30,118 bases of DNA from a virus. The DNA lies in IMG/VR virus record IMGVR_UViG_3300047564_000582, positions 1 through 30,118 of that record; one strand, 5' to 3'. Within the stretch, counting starts at the first letter, position 1. Every line of letters begins with the position of its first letter. The translations under genes were made by a program, and so were the position numbers. Of this stretch, positions 13,907 through 21,883 are shown piece by piece. Under the pieces are notes generated by a model that saw only the letters and a program-made list of their open reading frames with translations, made no database searches and was not told the DNA's origin.

Positions 13907-14797
13907 ATGGACTGGCATAAACTTCAACAAACACTATTTGCACTGGACCCAACTGACCCGAAAGAAGATTTGGCAAAGTTAAGAGCAGCGGCTCAGGGTT
14001 CGGCGGTACCAAAAGCCAGCGAAACTGTAGATTATCTAACTGAAAGTGCTAGCGTTCCTGAGGGTTCTTTAAAAATAGACAGAGATTATAGTGTAGCTGA
14101 TTTTGCTGCTCTTGCAGGCGTAAGAATAGATGAGCGTCAAAAGCACGGAGATTATGCTAGAGGTTCAGATCCTATGCCCAAAGCAAAGCCGGGTCGTACC
14201 AAACACCCACTCAAAGACAAACTAGTAGGCGAAGAAGAAGTTGAAGAAAACTTTGTTGACGCAGTTAAGGCTGGCGCAGCTAACTACAACAGAGTAGGTG
14301 CTGTTAAAGCTGGTGCAGATGCCATGGCCGGGGGCGGTGCTAAATCTGCTGCAACCAAAGCAGCGCCACAACAACAAGCTCAAAAAATAAAAAGTAGTGT
14401 TACAGGAGCACAACTAGGTAGACAACTAGGTGTAAGTGATCTCAATGCTTTTAATCAAGCCGTAATGAGAGTAAAGCAAGGTCAACCATTGGGCAGAATG
14501 CATCAGGCTGCTATGTCGGATGCTTTTGTAAAACTAATGGCAATGAGCCCAGAAGAAACTCAGCGTGTAATGCAGTTATTGAAAAGATCAGAAGCTCAAA
14601 CTGAAGCAGAAAAGAAACCCATGCCAAAACCTAGAGATCCTAGTTCACAATACATGCAGGATCTTCGCAAAAGCGGTGCTATGGGCGCACACAAAGATAA
14701 GAAAAAAGATACCAAAAGCGGTAAAGTTAAGCACAAAGGCTATCAGTACGAATCAATCAAGGATATGCTCTACGCTAAACTCGCAGAGAAAAAATGA
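13907..14797 (+). CDS. Conserved virion/core protein (MDWHKLQ family)
   Basis: 296 residues. It opens MDWHKLQQTLFALDPTDPKE, followed by DLAKLRAAAQ, a start I recall from many cyanomyovirus and pelagiphage genomes. The N-terminal third contains EGSLKIDRDYSVADFAALAG. The middle is Ala/Gly/Gln-rich and low in complexity (about 115-165). A helical segment follows (about 165-225). The C-terminus is very basic (KKDTKSGKVKHKGYQYES) and ends in a short helix DMLYAKLAEKK. A VEENFVD motif near 108-114 also occurs in the 827-residue protein. No enzyme motif. Probably a head-core or internal protein. AAAAGGA at 13892-13898 precedes the ATG. Confidence 0.6.
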   Translation: MDWHKLQQTLFALDPTDPKEDLAKLRAAAQGSAVPKASETVDYLTESASVPEGSLKIDRDYSVADFAALAGVRIDERQKHGDYARGSDPMPKAKPGRTKHPLKDKLVGEEEVEENFVDAVKAGAANYNRVGAVKAGADAMAGGGAKSAATKAAPQQQAQKIKSSVTGAQLGRQLGVSDLNAFNQAVMRVKQGQPLGRMHQAAMSDAFVKLMAMSPEETQRVMQLLKRSEAQTEAEKKPMPKPRDPSSQYMQDLRKSGAMGAHKDKKKDTKSGKVKHKGYQYESIKDMLYAKLAEKK

Positions 14798-15432
14798 GAT
14801 TAGTAAATCTAGAGCCTAAATTTGATCCTAATCCATATCTGTCCACTCCTATTGATCGTATCAGCTTAGAAACATTACGACTCGATCACTTTGATAAGGA
14901 TGGCTACGAAGTACCTACTCCTCTAGAACGACTATTCTATGAAGCACAGGGTATACCTCTAAACAATGAAATACAATACCACATAGCACCTGTACAAGAA
15001 TGGTTTACTGATACAGAACAATCAGAGCGATTTCTTGTATTGGATCATTGTATGCTGCTTACACGATATGCATTATCAGGTGCTGCTAGAGAACAAGTAG
15101 CTGCTGTAGAACAAAATAGACCTATCCTTAACAAGCTACTAGGCATCCGTCCTAAGTGGGGTATTGACTTTAGTTTAGATTATATTGATCATAACTTGTG
15201 CATGGAAGTAATACACATAGAGCAAGATTTTGATAATGTTGATATTGCAATAGAAGCAAAAGAACGTTTAGAAAAAATTATAGAAAATACAGATTGGTAT
15301 GACGGTGTATGCTGTCTTATTAAACGACGCGACGAATGGGCTAATTTAAGCTCTGATGATCATTCTGATTACAAAGCACAGTTCTTTGGATGGGAGCGAG
15401 CTTTTGATAATCGCAAAGTATTTTCTAGTTGA
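14794..15432 (+). CDS. Conserved hypothetical protein, soluble
   Basis: 212 residues, joined to the preceding gene by an ATGA overlap. The protein is acidic, mixed alpha/beta, with a leucine-rich helical middle (RFLVLDHCMLLTRYALSGAA), an IDFSLDYIDHNLCMEVIHIE strand/helix unit and a Trp-rich end (FFGWERAFDNRK). No membrane segment and no catalytic motif that I recognise. It is the last gene before the sigma70 promoter at 15429, which begins within its last codons, so it closes the late-gene block. Confidence 0.6.
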   Translation: MRLVNLEPKFDPNPYLSTPIDRISLETLRLDHFDKDGYEVPTPLERLFYEAQGIPLNNEIQYHIAPVQEWFTDTEQSERFLVLDHCMLLTRYALSGAAREQVAAVEQNRPILNKLLGIRPKWGIDFSLDYIDHNLCMEVIHIEQDFDNVDIAIEAKERLEKIIENTDWYDGVCCLIKRRDEWANLSSDDHSDYKAQFFGWERAFDNRKVFSS

Positions 15433-15457
15433 CATCTGATCAACGATATCATATACT
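15429..15457 (+). promoter_or_regulatory. Consensus sigma70 promoter ahead of dsbA and DNA polymerase
   Basis: TTGACA (15429-15434), a spacer of exactly 17 bases, then TATACT (15452-15457). The expected start is near 15464, about 19 bases before the dsbA ATG. All six -35 positions match consensus, as do five of six at -10. Host RNA polymerase should read it early, switching on dsbA and the genes behind it. Confidence 0.85.
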
Positions 15458-15482
15458 TAACACAATATAAATGGAGAAATAT

Positions 15483-15749
15483 ATGAGCGATCGCGTCTAC
15501 GGGCCCGAAGAAAAGGCTAAACTTGAGCGTCTTGTAAAAGAAGGTGTTACTGTATTGCAAGAAGTAGAAGATCTACAAGCAGGTCTTAAGGACACTGTAA
15601 AAGCAGTAGCAGAAGAACTAAACGTCAAACCTGCATTGATTAACAAAGCTATTAAGATTGCTAAAAATCGTGACTGGGGTAAACATGCAGATGCACATGA
15701 AGACCTAGAAACATTGATTGCAACCTTAGGCTATGATAAAGATGGTTGA
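15483..15749 (+). CDS. dsbA: DsbA-like double-stranded DNA-binding protein
   Basis: 88 residues from ATG 15483, preferred over ATG 15471 because GGAG at 15473-15476 lies 6 bases before it. The sequence is wholly helical: EEKAKLERLVKEGVTVLQEV, then EDLQAGLKDTVKAVAEELNV and KPALINKAIKIAKNRDWG. This matches the pattern of T4 DsbA, a small dsDNA-binding protein encoded near late-transcription genes, and the cyanophage proteins of that name. It probably binds DNA as a dimer and modulates transcription or replication. Its own strong promoter lies directly upstream, and it overlaps the next gene. Confidence 0.7.
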   Translation: MSDRVYGPEEKAKLERLVKEGVTVLQEVEDLQAGLKDTVKAVAEELNVKPALINKAIKIAKNRDWGKHADAHEDLETLIATLGYDKDG

Positions 15750-15975
15750 AGAAATAACGCACAAAGACATTCTAGGTAATAGTATTAAGGTAGACGATGT
15801 AGTCGTCTACCCTGCTCGTAACAATCTCAAGATAGCTACAGTAAAAAAGATCAATCCTAAGATGATTAATGTAAATCCTGTAGGAAAGTTGTATCTTGAT
15901 AGGAAATATCCTTCGGATTTATTAGTAGTAGATGATCCTAAAATTACACTGTACATGTTAACACATACTAAGTAA
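15742..15975 (+). CDS. Small beta-rich conserved hypothetical protein
   Basis: 77 residues from ATG 15742 (ATG 15733 is also in frame); it overlaps dsbA by 8 bases. The sequence reads as a small beta barrel: KVDDVVVYPARNNLKIATVK, then KINPKMINVNPVG and YPSDLLVVDDPKITLYML. The VGDxVxYP-like start and short alternating strands are reminiscent of SH3/KOW-type barrels that bind nucleic acid, but this is only pattern. It lies between dsbA and DNA polymerase and should share their promoter. Confidence 0.55.
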   Translation: MVEEITHKDILGNSIKVDDVVVYPARNNLKIATVKKINPKMINVNPVGKLYLDRKYPSDLLVVDDPKITLYMLTHTK

Positions 15976-16042
15976 GAATAGAGTCGTTCACTTTACGAAC
16001 AGGTTGAAGGTATGCGAGCCAGAAAATCGCAAGGAGAAATAA

Positions 16043-18733
16043 ATGTCATACGTTGATAGTATCTTTGATAGAGATGCTGATATTATTAGAATCGTTGAAA
16101 GAGTAGACGGTAAAAGGATATACCAAGAATATCCTGTAAAATATACTTTTTATTATAAAGACCTCAAGGGCAAGTACAAGAGTGTTTACGGAGATCCATT
16201 GTCGCGAATCGTTTGTAAAAACACCAAAGACTTTCGCAAAGAGATTGCTATAAACAAAAACAAAGATCTTTTCGAAAGCGATCTAAACCCAATCTTCCAA
16301 TGCCTAAGTGAAAACTATCTTAATCAAGACGCACCTAAGCTAAATGTAGCGTTCTGGGACATCGAGACTGACTTTGATCCCGAGCGTGGATTTGCTCCTG
16401 TTGACGACCCATTCATGCCCATTACTGCTATCACTGTGTGCTTGCAGTGGCTAGATGCACTAGTCACTGTTGCGGTTCCACCAAAAGGATTGCCGCTAGA
16501 AAAAGCACAAGAAATGATCAACCGTCGTTGGCCAAACGGTGACGTAATACTGTTTGATAATGATGCAGAAGGCAATGGCGAACGTGCTATGCTGCAAACT
16601 TTCTTAGATTTGATTGAAGATGCTGACGTGTTTAGCGGTTGGAACTCAGAAGGCTATGACGTTCCTTATACAGTGAATCGTATTAAACGTGTGCTAAGTA
16701 ATGATGATACTAGACGTTTCTGTTTATGGGGTCAGTTACCAAAGAAGAGAGAATATGAAAAGTTTGGCAAGATGTCTGAAACTTATGACTTCGTTGGAAG
16801 AGTTCACCTCGACAGTCTTGAACTGTATAGAAAATATACCTATGAAGAACGACACAGCTACAGACTTGACGCAATTGGCGAAATGGAGATTGGCGAAAAC
16901 AAAACAGTTTACGAAGGAACACTAGACCAACTTTATAATAATGACTTTGAAAGATTTATCGAATACAACAGGCAAGACGTTGCGTTGTTAGACAAGCTAG
17001 ACAAAAAGCTGAGATTTATTGATCTGTCAAACGAACTGGCCCATGCTAACACTGTGTTGCTACAGACCACAATGGGTGCAGTAGCAGTTACTGAGCAGGC
17101 TATTATTAACGAAGCACATCATAGAGGCTTACAGGTTCCAAATCGTCCTAAGCGAGATGATGAAAATACACAAGCTGCTGGTGCGTATGTTGCATACCCT
17201 AAAAAAGGCCTGCACAAGTGGATCGGAAGTATGGACTTGAACAGTCTATACCCTTCAGTGATTCGTGCGCTAAACATGGCTCCAGAAACTATCATCGGAC
17301 AACTAAGACCAGACATTAGTGAAGCACGGGCTAAAGAAGACACTACTCTTAAAAAGATGAGTTTTGCAAACTCATGGGAAGGTCGCTTTAGTACAGAAGA
17401 ATATGAAGCTGTAATGGATCGACGCAAGGACATTGCACTGACCATAGACTGGGAAGATGGTCGTTCAGATGTACTAAGTGGCGCTGAAATCTATAAGCTG
17501 ATTTTTGATAGTCAAATGCCATGGATGCTCAGTGCTAATGGTACAATCTTTACAACTGAGTTTGAGGGTGTTATTCCGGGTATTCTTAAGCGTTGGTATG
17601 CTGAACGTAAAGATCTACAGAAGATGCTAAAAAAAGCAAAAGAAGCAGGTAATGCTACAGAAGCAGCGTTTTGGGATAAGCGGCAGTTGGTTAAGAAAAT
17701 TAACCTCAACAGCTTGTATGGTGCTATTCTTAACCCAGGTTGTAGATTTTTCGATAAGCGTATCGGGCAAAGTACTACACTAACTGGTAGACAAATTGTT
17801 AAGCATATGAGTGCCGAAGTTAATAAAACTATCACAGGCGAATATGATCATGTTGGCAAGGCAGTGATCTACGGCGACACAGACAGCGTGTATTTTAGTG
17901 CATATCCGGTACTACAAAAAGAGATAGACGCTGGAGTTATTCCTTGGGATAAAGAAAAAGTTATTCAGTTATATGATCAGATTGCAGATCAAGTTAACGG
18001 TACATTTACAGACTTTATGGCACAAGCATTTCACTGTCCAAAGACACGAGCAGATGTGATTGCGGCTGGTAGAGAAATTGTAGCCAGCTCAGGTTTGTAC
18101 ATTACCAAAAAGCGTTATGCAGCACTGGTCTATGATACTGAAGGCTTCCGCAGTGATGTTGACGGCAAACCAGGCAAAGTTAAAGCTATGGGTCTTGATC
18201 TACGTCGTTCAGATACACCAGTGTTCATGCAAGAGTTCTTAAGTGAAGTGCTACTTATGGTTCTACAAGAGCGCAGTGAAACAGAAATACTAGAACGTAT
18301 TACACAGTTTAGAAAAGAGTTTGAACTGCGTCCAGGCTGGGAGAAAGGTACACCTAAACGTGCTAACAAGATCCAGTATTACCAAAAACTAGAACAAAAA
18401 CAAGGCAAGGCTAATATGCCAGGTCACGTTAGAGCAGCTATCAACTGGAATACACTCAAGCGCATGAATGGTGATCGCTACAGCCAAGAGATTGTAGATG
18501 GTATGAAGACTATTGTGTGTAAGCTTAAACAGAATCCGTTGGGTTATACTTCAATAGGTTATCCTACAGACGAACTGCGTATTCCGGAATGGTTTAAAGA
18601 ACTTCCGTTCGACGACGGTGCTATGGCAGAAACTATTATCGACAACAAACTGGATAACCTTATTGGTGTTCTAGAGTATGATCTAGAAAGTACCAAACGT
18701 AATAATACATTTAACAGTCTTTTTGAATGGTGA
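16043..18733 (+). CDS. 43: T4-type family B DNA polymerase (gp43)
   Basis: 896 residues, equal to T4/RB69 gp43. The 3'-5' exonuclease site is FWDIETDFD near residues 104-112, with a later YNRQDVALL motif. Polymerase motif A is MDLNSLYPSVIRALNM, motif B KKINLNSLYGAILN and motif C IYGDTDSVYFS, with both catalytic Asp residues present. The protein is complete and unsplit, with no intein or intron. AAGGAG at 16031-16036 lies 6 bases before the ATG. A 67-base leader precedes it, without a strong hairpin of the T4 gp43 operator type. The sliding clamp gene lies 2 kb downstream. Confidence 0.97.
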   Translation: MSYVDSIFDRDADIIRIVERVDGKRIYQEYPVKYTFYYKDLKGKYKSVYGDPLSRIVCKNTKDFRKEIAINKNKDLFESDLNPIFQCLSENYLNQDAPKLNVAFWDIETDFDPERGFAPVDDPFMPITAITVCLQWLDALVTVAVPPKGLPLEKAQEMINRRWPNGDVILFDNDAEGNGERAMLQTFLDLIEDADVFSGWNSEGYDVPYTVNRIKRVLSNDDTRRFCLWGQLPKKREYEKFGKMSETYDFVGRVHLDSLELYRKYTYEERHSYRLDAIGEMEIGENKTVYEGTLDQLYNNDFERFIEYNRQDVALLDKLDKKLRFIDLSNELAHANTVLLQTTMGAVAVTEQAIINEAHHRGLQVPNRPKRDDENTQAAGAYVAYPKKGLHKWIGSMDLNSLYPSVIRALNMAPETIIGQLRPDISEARAKEDTTLKKMSFANSWEGRFSTEEYEAVMDRRKDIALTIDWEDGRSDVLSGAEIYKLIFDSQMPWMLSANGTIFTTEFEGVIPGILKRWYAERKDLQKMLKKAKEAGNATEAAFWDKRQLVKKINLNSLYGAILNPGCRFFDKRIGQSTTLTGRQIVKHMSAEVNKTITGEYDHVGKAVIYGDTDSVYFSAYPVLQKEIDAGVIPWDKEKVIQLYDQIADQVNGTFTDFMAQAFHCPKTRADVIAAGREIVASSGLYITKKRYAALVYDTEGFRSDVDGKPGKVKAMGLDLRRSDTPVFMQEFLSEVLLMVLQERSETEILERITQFRKEFELRPGWEKGTPKRANKIQYYQKLEQKQGKANMPGHVRAAINWNTLKRMNGDRYSQEIVDGMKTIVCKLKQNPLGYTSIGYPTDELRIPEWFKELPFDDGAMAETIIDNKLDNLIGVLEYDLESTKRNNTFNSLFEW

Positions 18734-18737
18734 TCGT

Positions 18738-18872
18738 ATGCGTGTTTTACTTTTAGTTTTGTTATTATCTGGATGTGCTAACGTACAAGATAATACTACA
18801 GTAGGTGACAAGGCAGTAATAGGCGGAGTTTTTACTGTGATGATTATAGCTGCAAGGGGGATGGGATTATGA
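18738..18872 (+). CDS. 44-residue lipoprotein, missed by length cutoffs
   Basis: ATG 18738 opens MRVLLLVLLLSGCANVQDNT: a basic residue, a run of Leu/Val and the lipobox LLSGC with Cys13, so signal peptidase II should leave a short lipoprotein of about 32 residues. The mature part has a second hydrophobic stretch (AVIGGVFTVMIIAA) and ends RGMGL. The stop overlaps the next start as ATGA, the typical coupling in this genome. The frame uses ordinary codons. Possible roles are superinfection exclusion at the envelope or an extra outer-membrane lysis factor; neither is shown. Confidence 0.65.
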   Translation: MRVLLLVLLLSGCANVQDNTTVGDKAVIGGVFTVMIIAARGMGL

Positions 18873-19294
18873 AGGTAGGAATAACTTTTAGCACTTTTGA
18901 TTTACTTCACGCAGGACATGTTCAAATGCTGCGAGAAGCTAAAGAACAGTGTGATTACTTGATCTGTGGTTTACAAATGGATCCTAGTGTAGATCGACCG
19001 ACTAAAAACACACCTGTGCAAACTATAGTTGAACGTTATACACAATTGAAAGGTGTAAAATATGTTGACGAAATCATTCCCTATGCTACAGAACGAGATC
19101 TTGAAGATATCTTGACAATGTATCATATTGATGTTAGAATATTAGGGGAAGAGTATAGAGAGATGGATTTTACGGGCAAGGATATCTGTAAGAAGCGAGG
19201 TATTCAGCTTTACTTTAACAAACGTGACCATCGCTTCTCCTCAAGTGATCTTAGGCGCCGCGTAGCAGAAAGAGAAAATTTCAATGACAAATAA
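18869..19294 (+). CDS. Glycerol-3-phosphate cytidylyltransferase-like protein (TagD type)
   Basis: 141 residues, close to TagD length. GITFSTFDLLHAGHVQML carries the HxGH motif (HAGH, residues 14-17). YVDEIIPY and the DVRILGEEYRE segment match the TagD body. FSSSDLRRR replaces the usual RTxGISTTxx signature, keeping Ser and Arg. The family transfers CMP to glycerol phosphate or related sugar phosphates, or AMP/ADP to heptose phosphates. Substrate cannot be fixed. It is followed by a phosphomannomutase-like gene (11-base overlap) and an epimerase, suggesting one pathway making an activated sugar or polyol. Confidence 0.82.
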   Translation: MKVGITFSTFDLLHAGHVQMLREAKEQCDYLICGLQMDPSVDRPTKNTPVQTIVERYTQLKGVKYVDEIIPYATERDLEDILTMYHIDVRILGEEYREMDFTGKDICKKRGIQLYFNKRDHRFSSSDLRRRVAERENFNDK

Positions 19295-19997
19295 ATTTAT
19301 TTTTGACGTAGACGGAACACTTACTCCTAGCAGACAGCACATCAATAAAGATTTTGCAGTTTGGTTTGAAGAGTTTTGTATAAACAACGACGTGTACCTT
19401 GTTACAGGCAGCGACTATGCTAAAACACAAGAACAATTAGGTGATCGATTACTGCGATGGCCTGTGTTTGTTTACAATTGCTCAGGTAATGAAGTTTGGG
19501 CTAAGGGTGAATTACTTCGAGCTCGACAATGGAATGCTCCCCAAGAATTGTATGATTTGCTAGACGGCTGGCTCGGAGCTAGTCAGTTTCCAGCTAGAAT
19601 GGGGCAGCACATTGAAAAACGTACTGGTATGATCAATTTTAGTATAGTTGGCAGAGGTGCTACACTAGGCGAACGTAAGATGTATGTGGATTGGGATACT
19701 GCTAATAGAGAGCGTGAAAGCATTGCTTACCAAATCAATAGTACATTTGATAACATTACTGCTACTATAGGCGGAGAAACTGGTATTGACATTCATCCTA
19801 CTGGCTGGGATAAAAGTCAAATAATCAAAGACTTTGATCAAAAAACTGATAAACTATACTTTTTTGGAGATCGCTGTGATCCTAAAGGCAATGATTATCC
19901 ATTAGCTAAAGTTATTGTCAACAGTTATCATGTTAAAAACTGGCGAGACACTTGGGAACGGTTAGTTTATTTACAAGAAGCTAAATTTGCTGCATGA
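19284..19997 (+). CDS. Eukaryotic-type phosphomannomutase-like HAD protein
   Basis: 237 residues against about 245 for PMM. FDVDGTLTPSRQHI (7-20) holds the two catalytic Asp (D8, D10). YLVTGSDYAKTQEQLGDRL, then YNCSGNEVWAKGEL, IEKRTGMINFSIVGR, IGGETGIDIHPTGWDKSQII and YFFGDRCDPKGNDYPL follow the order and spacing of human PMM2. That family (HAD IIB) interconverts mannose-6-P and mannose-1-P and is rare in bacteria and phages. The substrate arginines (R in GMINFSIVGR and the preceding KR) seem kept. It is linked by overlaps to the TagD-like and epimerase genes. A plain sugar phosphatase remains possible. Confidence 0.82.
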   Translation: MTNKFIFDVDGTLTPSRQHINKDFAVWFEEFCINNDVYLVTGSDYAKTQEQLGDRLLRWPVFVYNCSGNEVWAKGELLRARQWNAPQELYDLLDGWLGASQFPARMGQHIEKRTGMINFSIVGRGATLGERKMYVDWDTANRERESIAYQINSTFDNITATIGGETGIDIHPTGWDKSQIIKDFDQKTDKLYFFGDRCDPKGNDYPLAKVIVNSYHVKNWRDTWERLVYLQEAKFAA

Positions 19998-20752
19998 AAA
20001 TATTGTTAACAGGACATCGTGGTTTTATTGGCAGTAGTTTATTAAAACGACTGGATAAAAATCACGACGTTATTTGTTATGATATAAAAGACGGAAAACA
20101 GCACAATCTGTTAACCTGTGATTTTCCTTGGGAAGTAGATCTAGTTATTCATTTAGCAGGTAAAAGTGGTGTAAGAGAAAGCTTTGATGATCCTGCGGCA
20201 TATTGGTACAACAATATAGAAGCAAGTCGTAGATTATTTGATCGTTATCAAAATACACGCATATTATATGCAAGTAGTTCAAGTGCATATGAACCTGATC
20301 TAAATCCTTACGCAGCTTCGAAATATTGTTTAGAAGAACTTGCTGCTAGATATTCTAATACACTGGGAATGAGGTTCCACACAGTTTATTCTGAAAACTG
20401 TAATAGAGAAAACATGTTCTTTTCTAAACTTATAAACAATAAATTAGAATATGTTACTCGTCACTACAGAGATTTTGTACATTTAGAAGATGTTTTAAAC
20501 GCTATAGAAATATTGATAAAAAAAGATCATGTAAAAGGTATAATTGATATTGGTTCTGGTGTTCCTGTAAAGATTCAAGACCTTGCACCACATTTACCAG
20601 TCCGTCTAAATACCCCAGGAGAGCGTGAATGGACCTGCGCCAATCTAGAAAAAATGAAGGCGTTAGGTTATAAACCTAAATATACTGTAGAAAAATTCTT
20701 GACTAACAAAGACTTAGACAATATAATAACACTATTCAATGGAGAAACATAA
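19994..20752 (+). CDS. NAD-dependent epimerase/dehydratase (extended SDR)
   Basis: 252 residues, shorter than the usual 300-330. LLTGHRGFIGSSLLKRL is the GxxGxxG NAD(P)-binding loop. LVIHLAGKSGVRESFDDP is the strand-4 NAD site. YASSSSAYE and YAASK supply the catalytic Ser and the Tyr-x3-Lys pair. RDFVHLEDVLNAIEIL matches the typical R-D-F/Y-V-H/D-V-x-D motif. The shortened C-terminus reduces the substrate domain, so the exact sugar nucleotide cannot be predicted. It overlaps the PMM-like gene by 4 bases and the clamp gene by 1 base, so it is expressed with both. Confidence 0.88.
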   Translation: MKILLTGHRGFIGSSLLKRLDKNHDVICYDIKDGKQHNLLTCDFPWEVDLVIHLAGKSGVRESFDDPAAYWYNNIEASRRLFDRYQNTRILYASSSSAYEPDLNPYAASKYCLEELAARYSNTLGMRFHTVYSENCNRENMFFSKLINNKLEYVTRHYRDFVHLEDVLNAIEILIKKDHVKGIIDIGSGVPVKIQDLAPHLPVRLNTPGEREWTCANLEKMKALGYKPKYTVEKFLTNKDLDNIITLFNGET

Positions 20753-21492
20753 TGAAAGATATCCTTCAAGACATCGTTGCACACACTCATAGCTTGGGTC
20801 TTGGGCTAGTAAAGGTTACAGCAGAAAATAACACTACACAGATTGATTCTATGGCAGAAGATCGTTCTGTTATTCTACAGGCTGTTACACATTCGCCTGT
20901 AAAAGAATTCAACGGCACGTTTGGTATGCCTAATCTAGACAAACTTAATCTGCACTTAAAAAATCCCGAATACAAAGACAATGCAAAGATTGATGTTGTT
21001 ACAGCAGAACGTAACGGCGAAACTATTCCTACACACATTCACTTCGAAAATGCTACAAGCGACTTTCAAAATGACTATCGTTTTATGAATCGTGCTATTA
21101 TCGAAGAAAAGTTGAAAACTGTAAAGTTTAAAGGTGCTAACTGGAACGTGGTTTTCCAGCCAACTATGGCCAGTATTGCCCGTATGAAGCTGATGAGCGC
21201 TGCACACTCAGAAGAACCTAACTTTAATGTTAGCACAGAATCCACAGGCGGTGTTAATGATCTAGTGTTTAGCTTTGGTGATGCAGGTACACATGCAGGT
21301 AAGTTTGTATTCCAAAACGCTGTCAACGGAAGTCTGTCACATACTTGGAGTTGGCCAGTTAGTGCTGTTCAAAATATTCTTGGACTAAGTGGTGACATTA
21401 CTATGAGTATTTCAGATCAAGGCGCTATGATGATCAGTGTAGACAGCGGTATGGCCAAGTATGACTATATCCTGCCAGCACAGAGCAAGTAA
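20752..21492 (+). CDS. 45: gp45-like sliding clamp
   Basis: 246 residues against 228 for T4 gp45. Pattern of a trimeric clamp: repeated strand-helix-strand units, NWNVVFQPTMASIARMKLMS in the middle, DLVFSFGDAGTHAGKFVFQN, and the end SGDITMSISDQGAMMISVDS then GMAKYDYILPA, which I recall from cyanomyovirus gp45. As in T4 it should tether the DNA polymerase and activate late transcription through gp33/gp55 homologues outside this window. The start is fused to the epimerase stop (TAATG), an unusual neighbour since gp45 in T4 sits with gp44/gp62, which are not here. Confidence 0.82.
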   Translation: MKDILQDIVAHTHSLGLGLVKVTAENNTTQIDSMAEDRSVILQAVTHSPVKEFNGTFGMPNLDKLNLHLKNPEYKDNAKIDVVTAERNGETIPTHIHFENATSDFQNDYRFMNRAIIEEKLKTVKFKGANWNVVFQPTMASIARMKLMSAAHSEEPNFNVSTESTGGVNDLVFSFGDAGTHAGKFVFQNAVNGSLSHTWSWPVSAVQNILGLSGDITMSISDQGAMMISVDSGMAKYDYILPAQSK

Positions 21493-21493
21493 T

Positions 21494-21883
21494 ATGGAAC
21501 AGTTTGATATTAAAGAGTTTGCACAGATGTTTGACGCAGCACTTGCGTCAGACAACCCTGCTGTTAAAAAAGCACTACGCAACTTTATGATGGTGGCTGC
21601 TATCGTTCATACTCAAGAGTTGAACGAAGATGAACGTTTAGCAGGTCCATTTGAAACATTGCTCAAAAAAGTACAAGATCTTGAGAGCATGGTTTATAGA
21701 TTAACAAAGACTTCTGATATAGATAGAAATTATCAAAAAAATTACTATGGTAATTCTCCAACGTGGGTATATCAACAACCTACTACTAGCATTAGTACAA
21801 CCAGTGATACTACTTGGAAAGATTCTGTTGGTTATACTGCCCAAGATATAAGCGAGTTATTGAAAGATTTAAAGTTTAAATGA
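21494..21883 (+). CDS. Conserved hypothetical protein following the clamp
   Basis: 129 residues from ATG 21494, two bases after the clamp stop. The N-terminal 75 residues are helical (FDIKEFAQMFDAALASDNPA, VKKALRNFMMVAAIV, LLKKVQDLESMVYRL). The remainder is low in complexity, rich in Y, T, S, Q (NYYGNSPTWVYQQP, TTSISTTSDTTW), and ends in a short helix ISELLKDLKFK. That end could be a clamp- or polymerase-binding peptide, though this is conjecture. I recall similar genes after gp45 in cyanomyoviruses. No catalytic motif. Confidence 0.6.
   Translation: MEQFDIKEFAQMFDAALASDNPAVKKALRNFMMVAAIVHTQELNEDERLAGPFETLLKKVQDLESMVYRLTKTSDIDRNYQKNYYGNSPTWVYQQPTTSISTTSDTTWKDSVGYTAQDISELLKDLKFK

Noticed and set aside
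15986-16000. GTTC/GAAC hairpin as a gp43 autoregulatory operator
   Set aside because: Only 4 bp with a 7-base loop, and it lies about 30 bases from the ribosome site rather than overlapping it as in T4.
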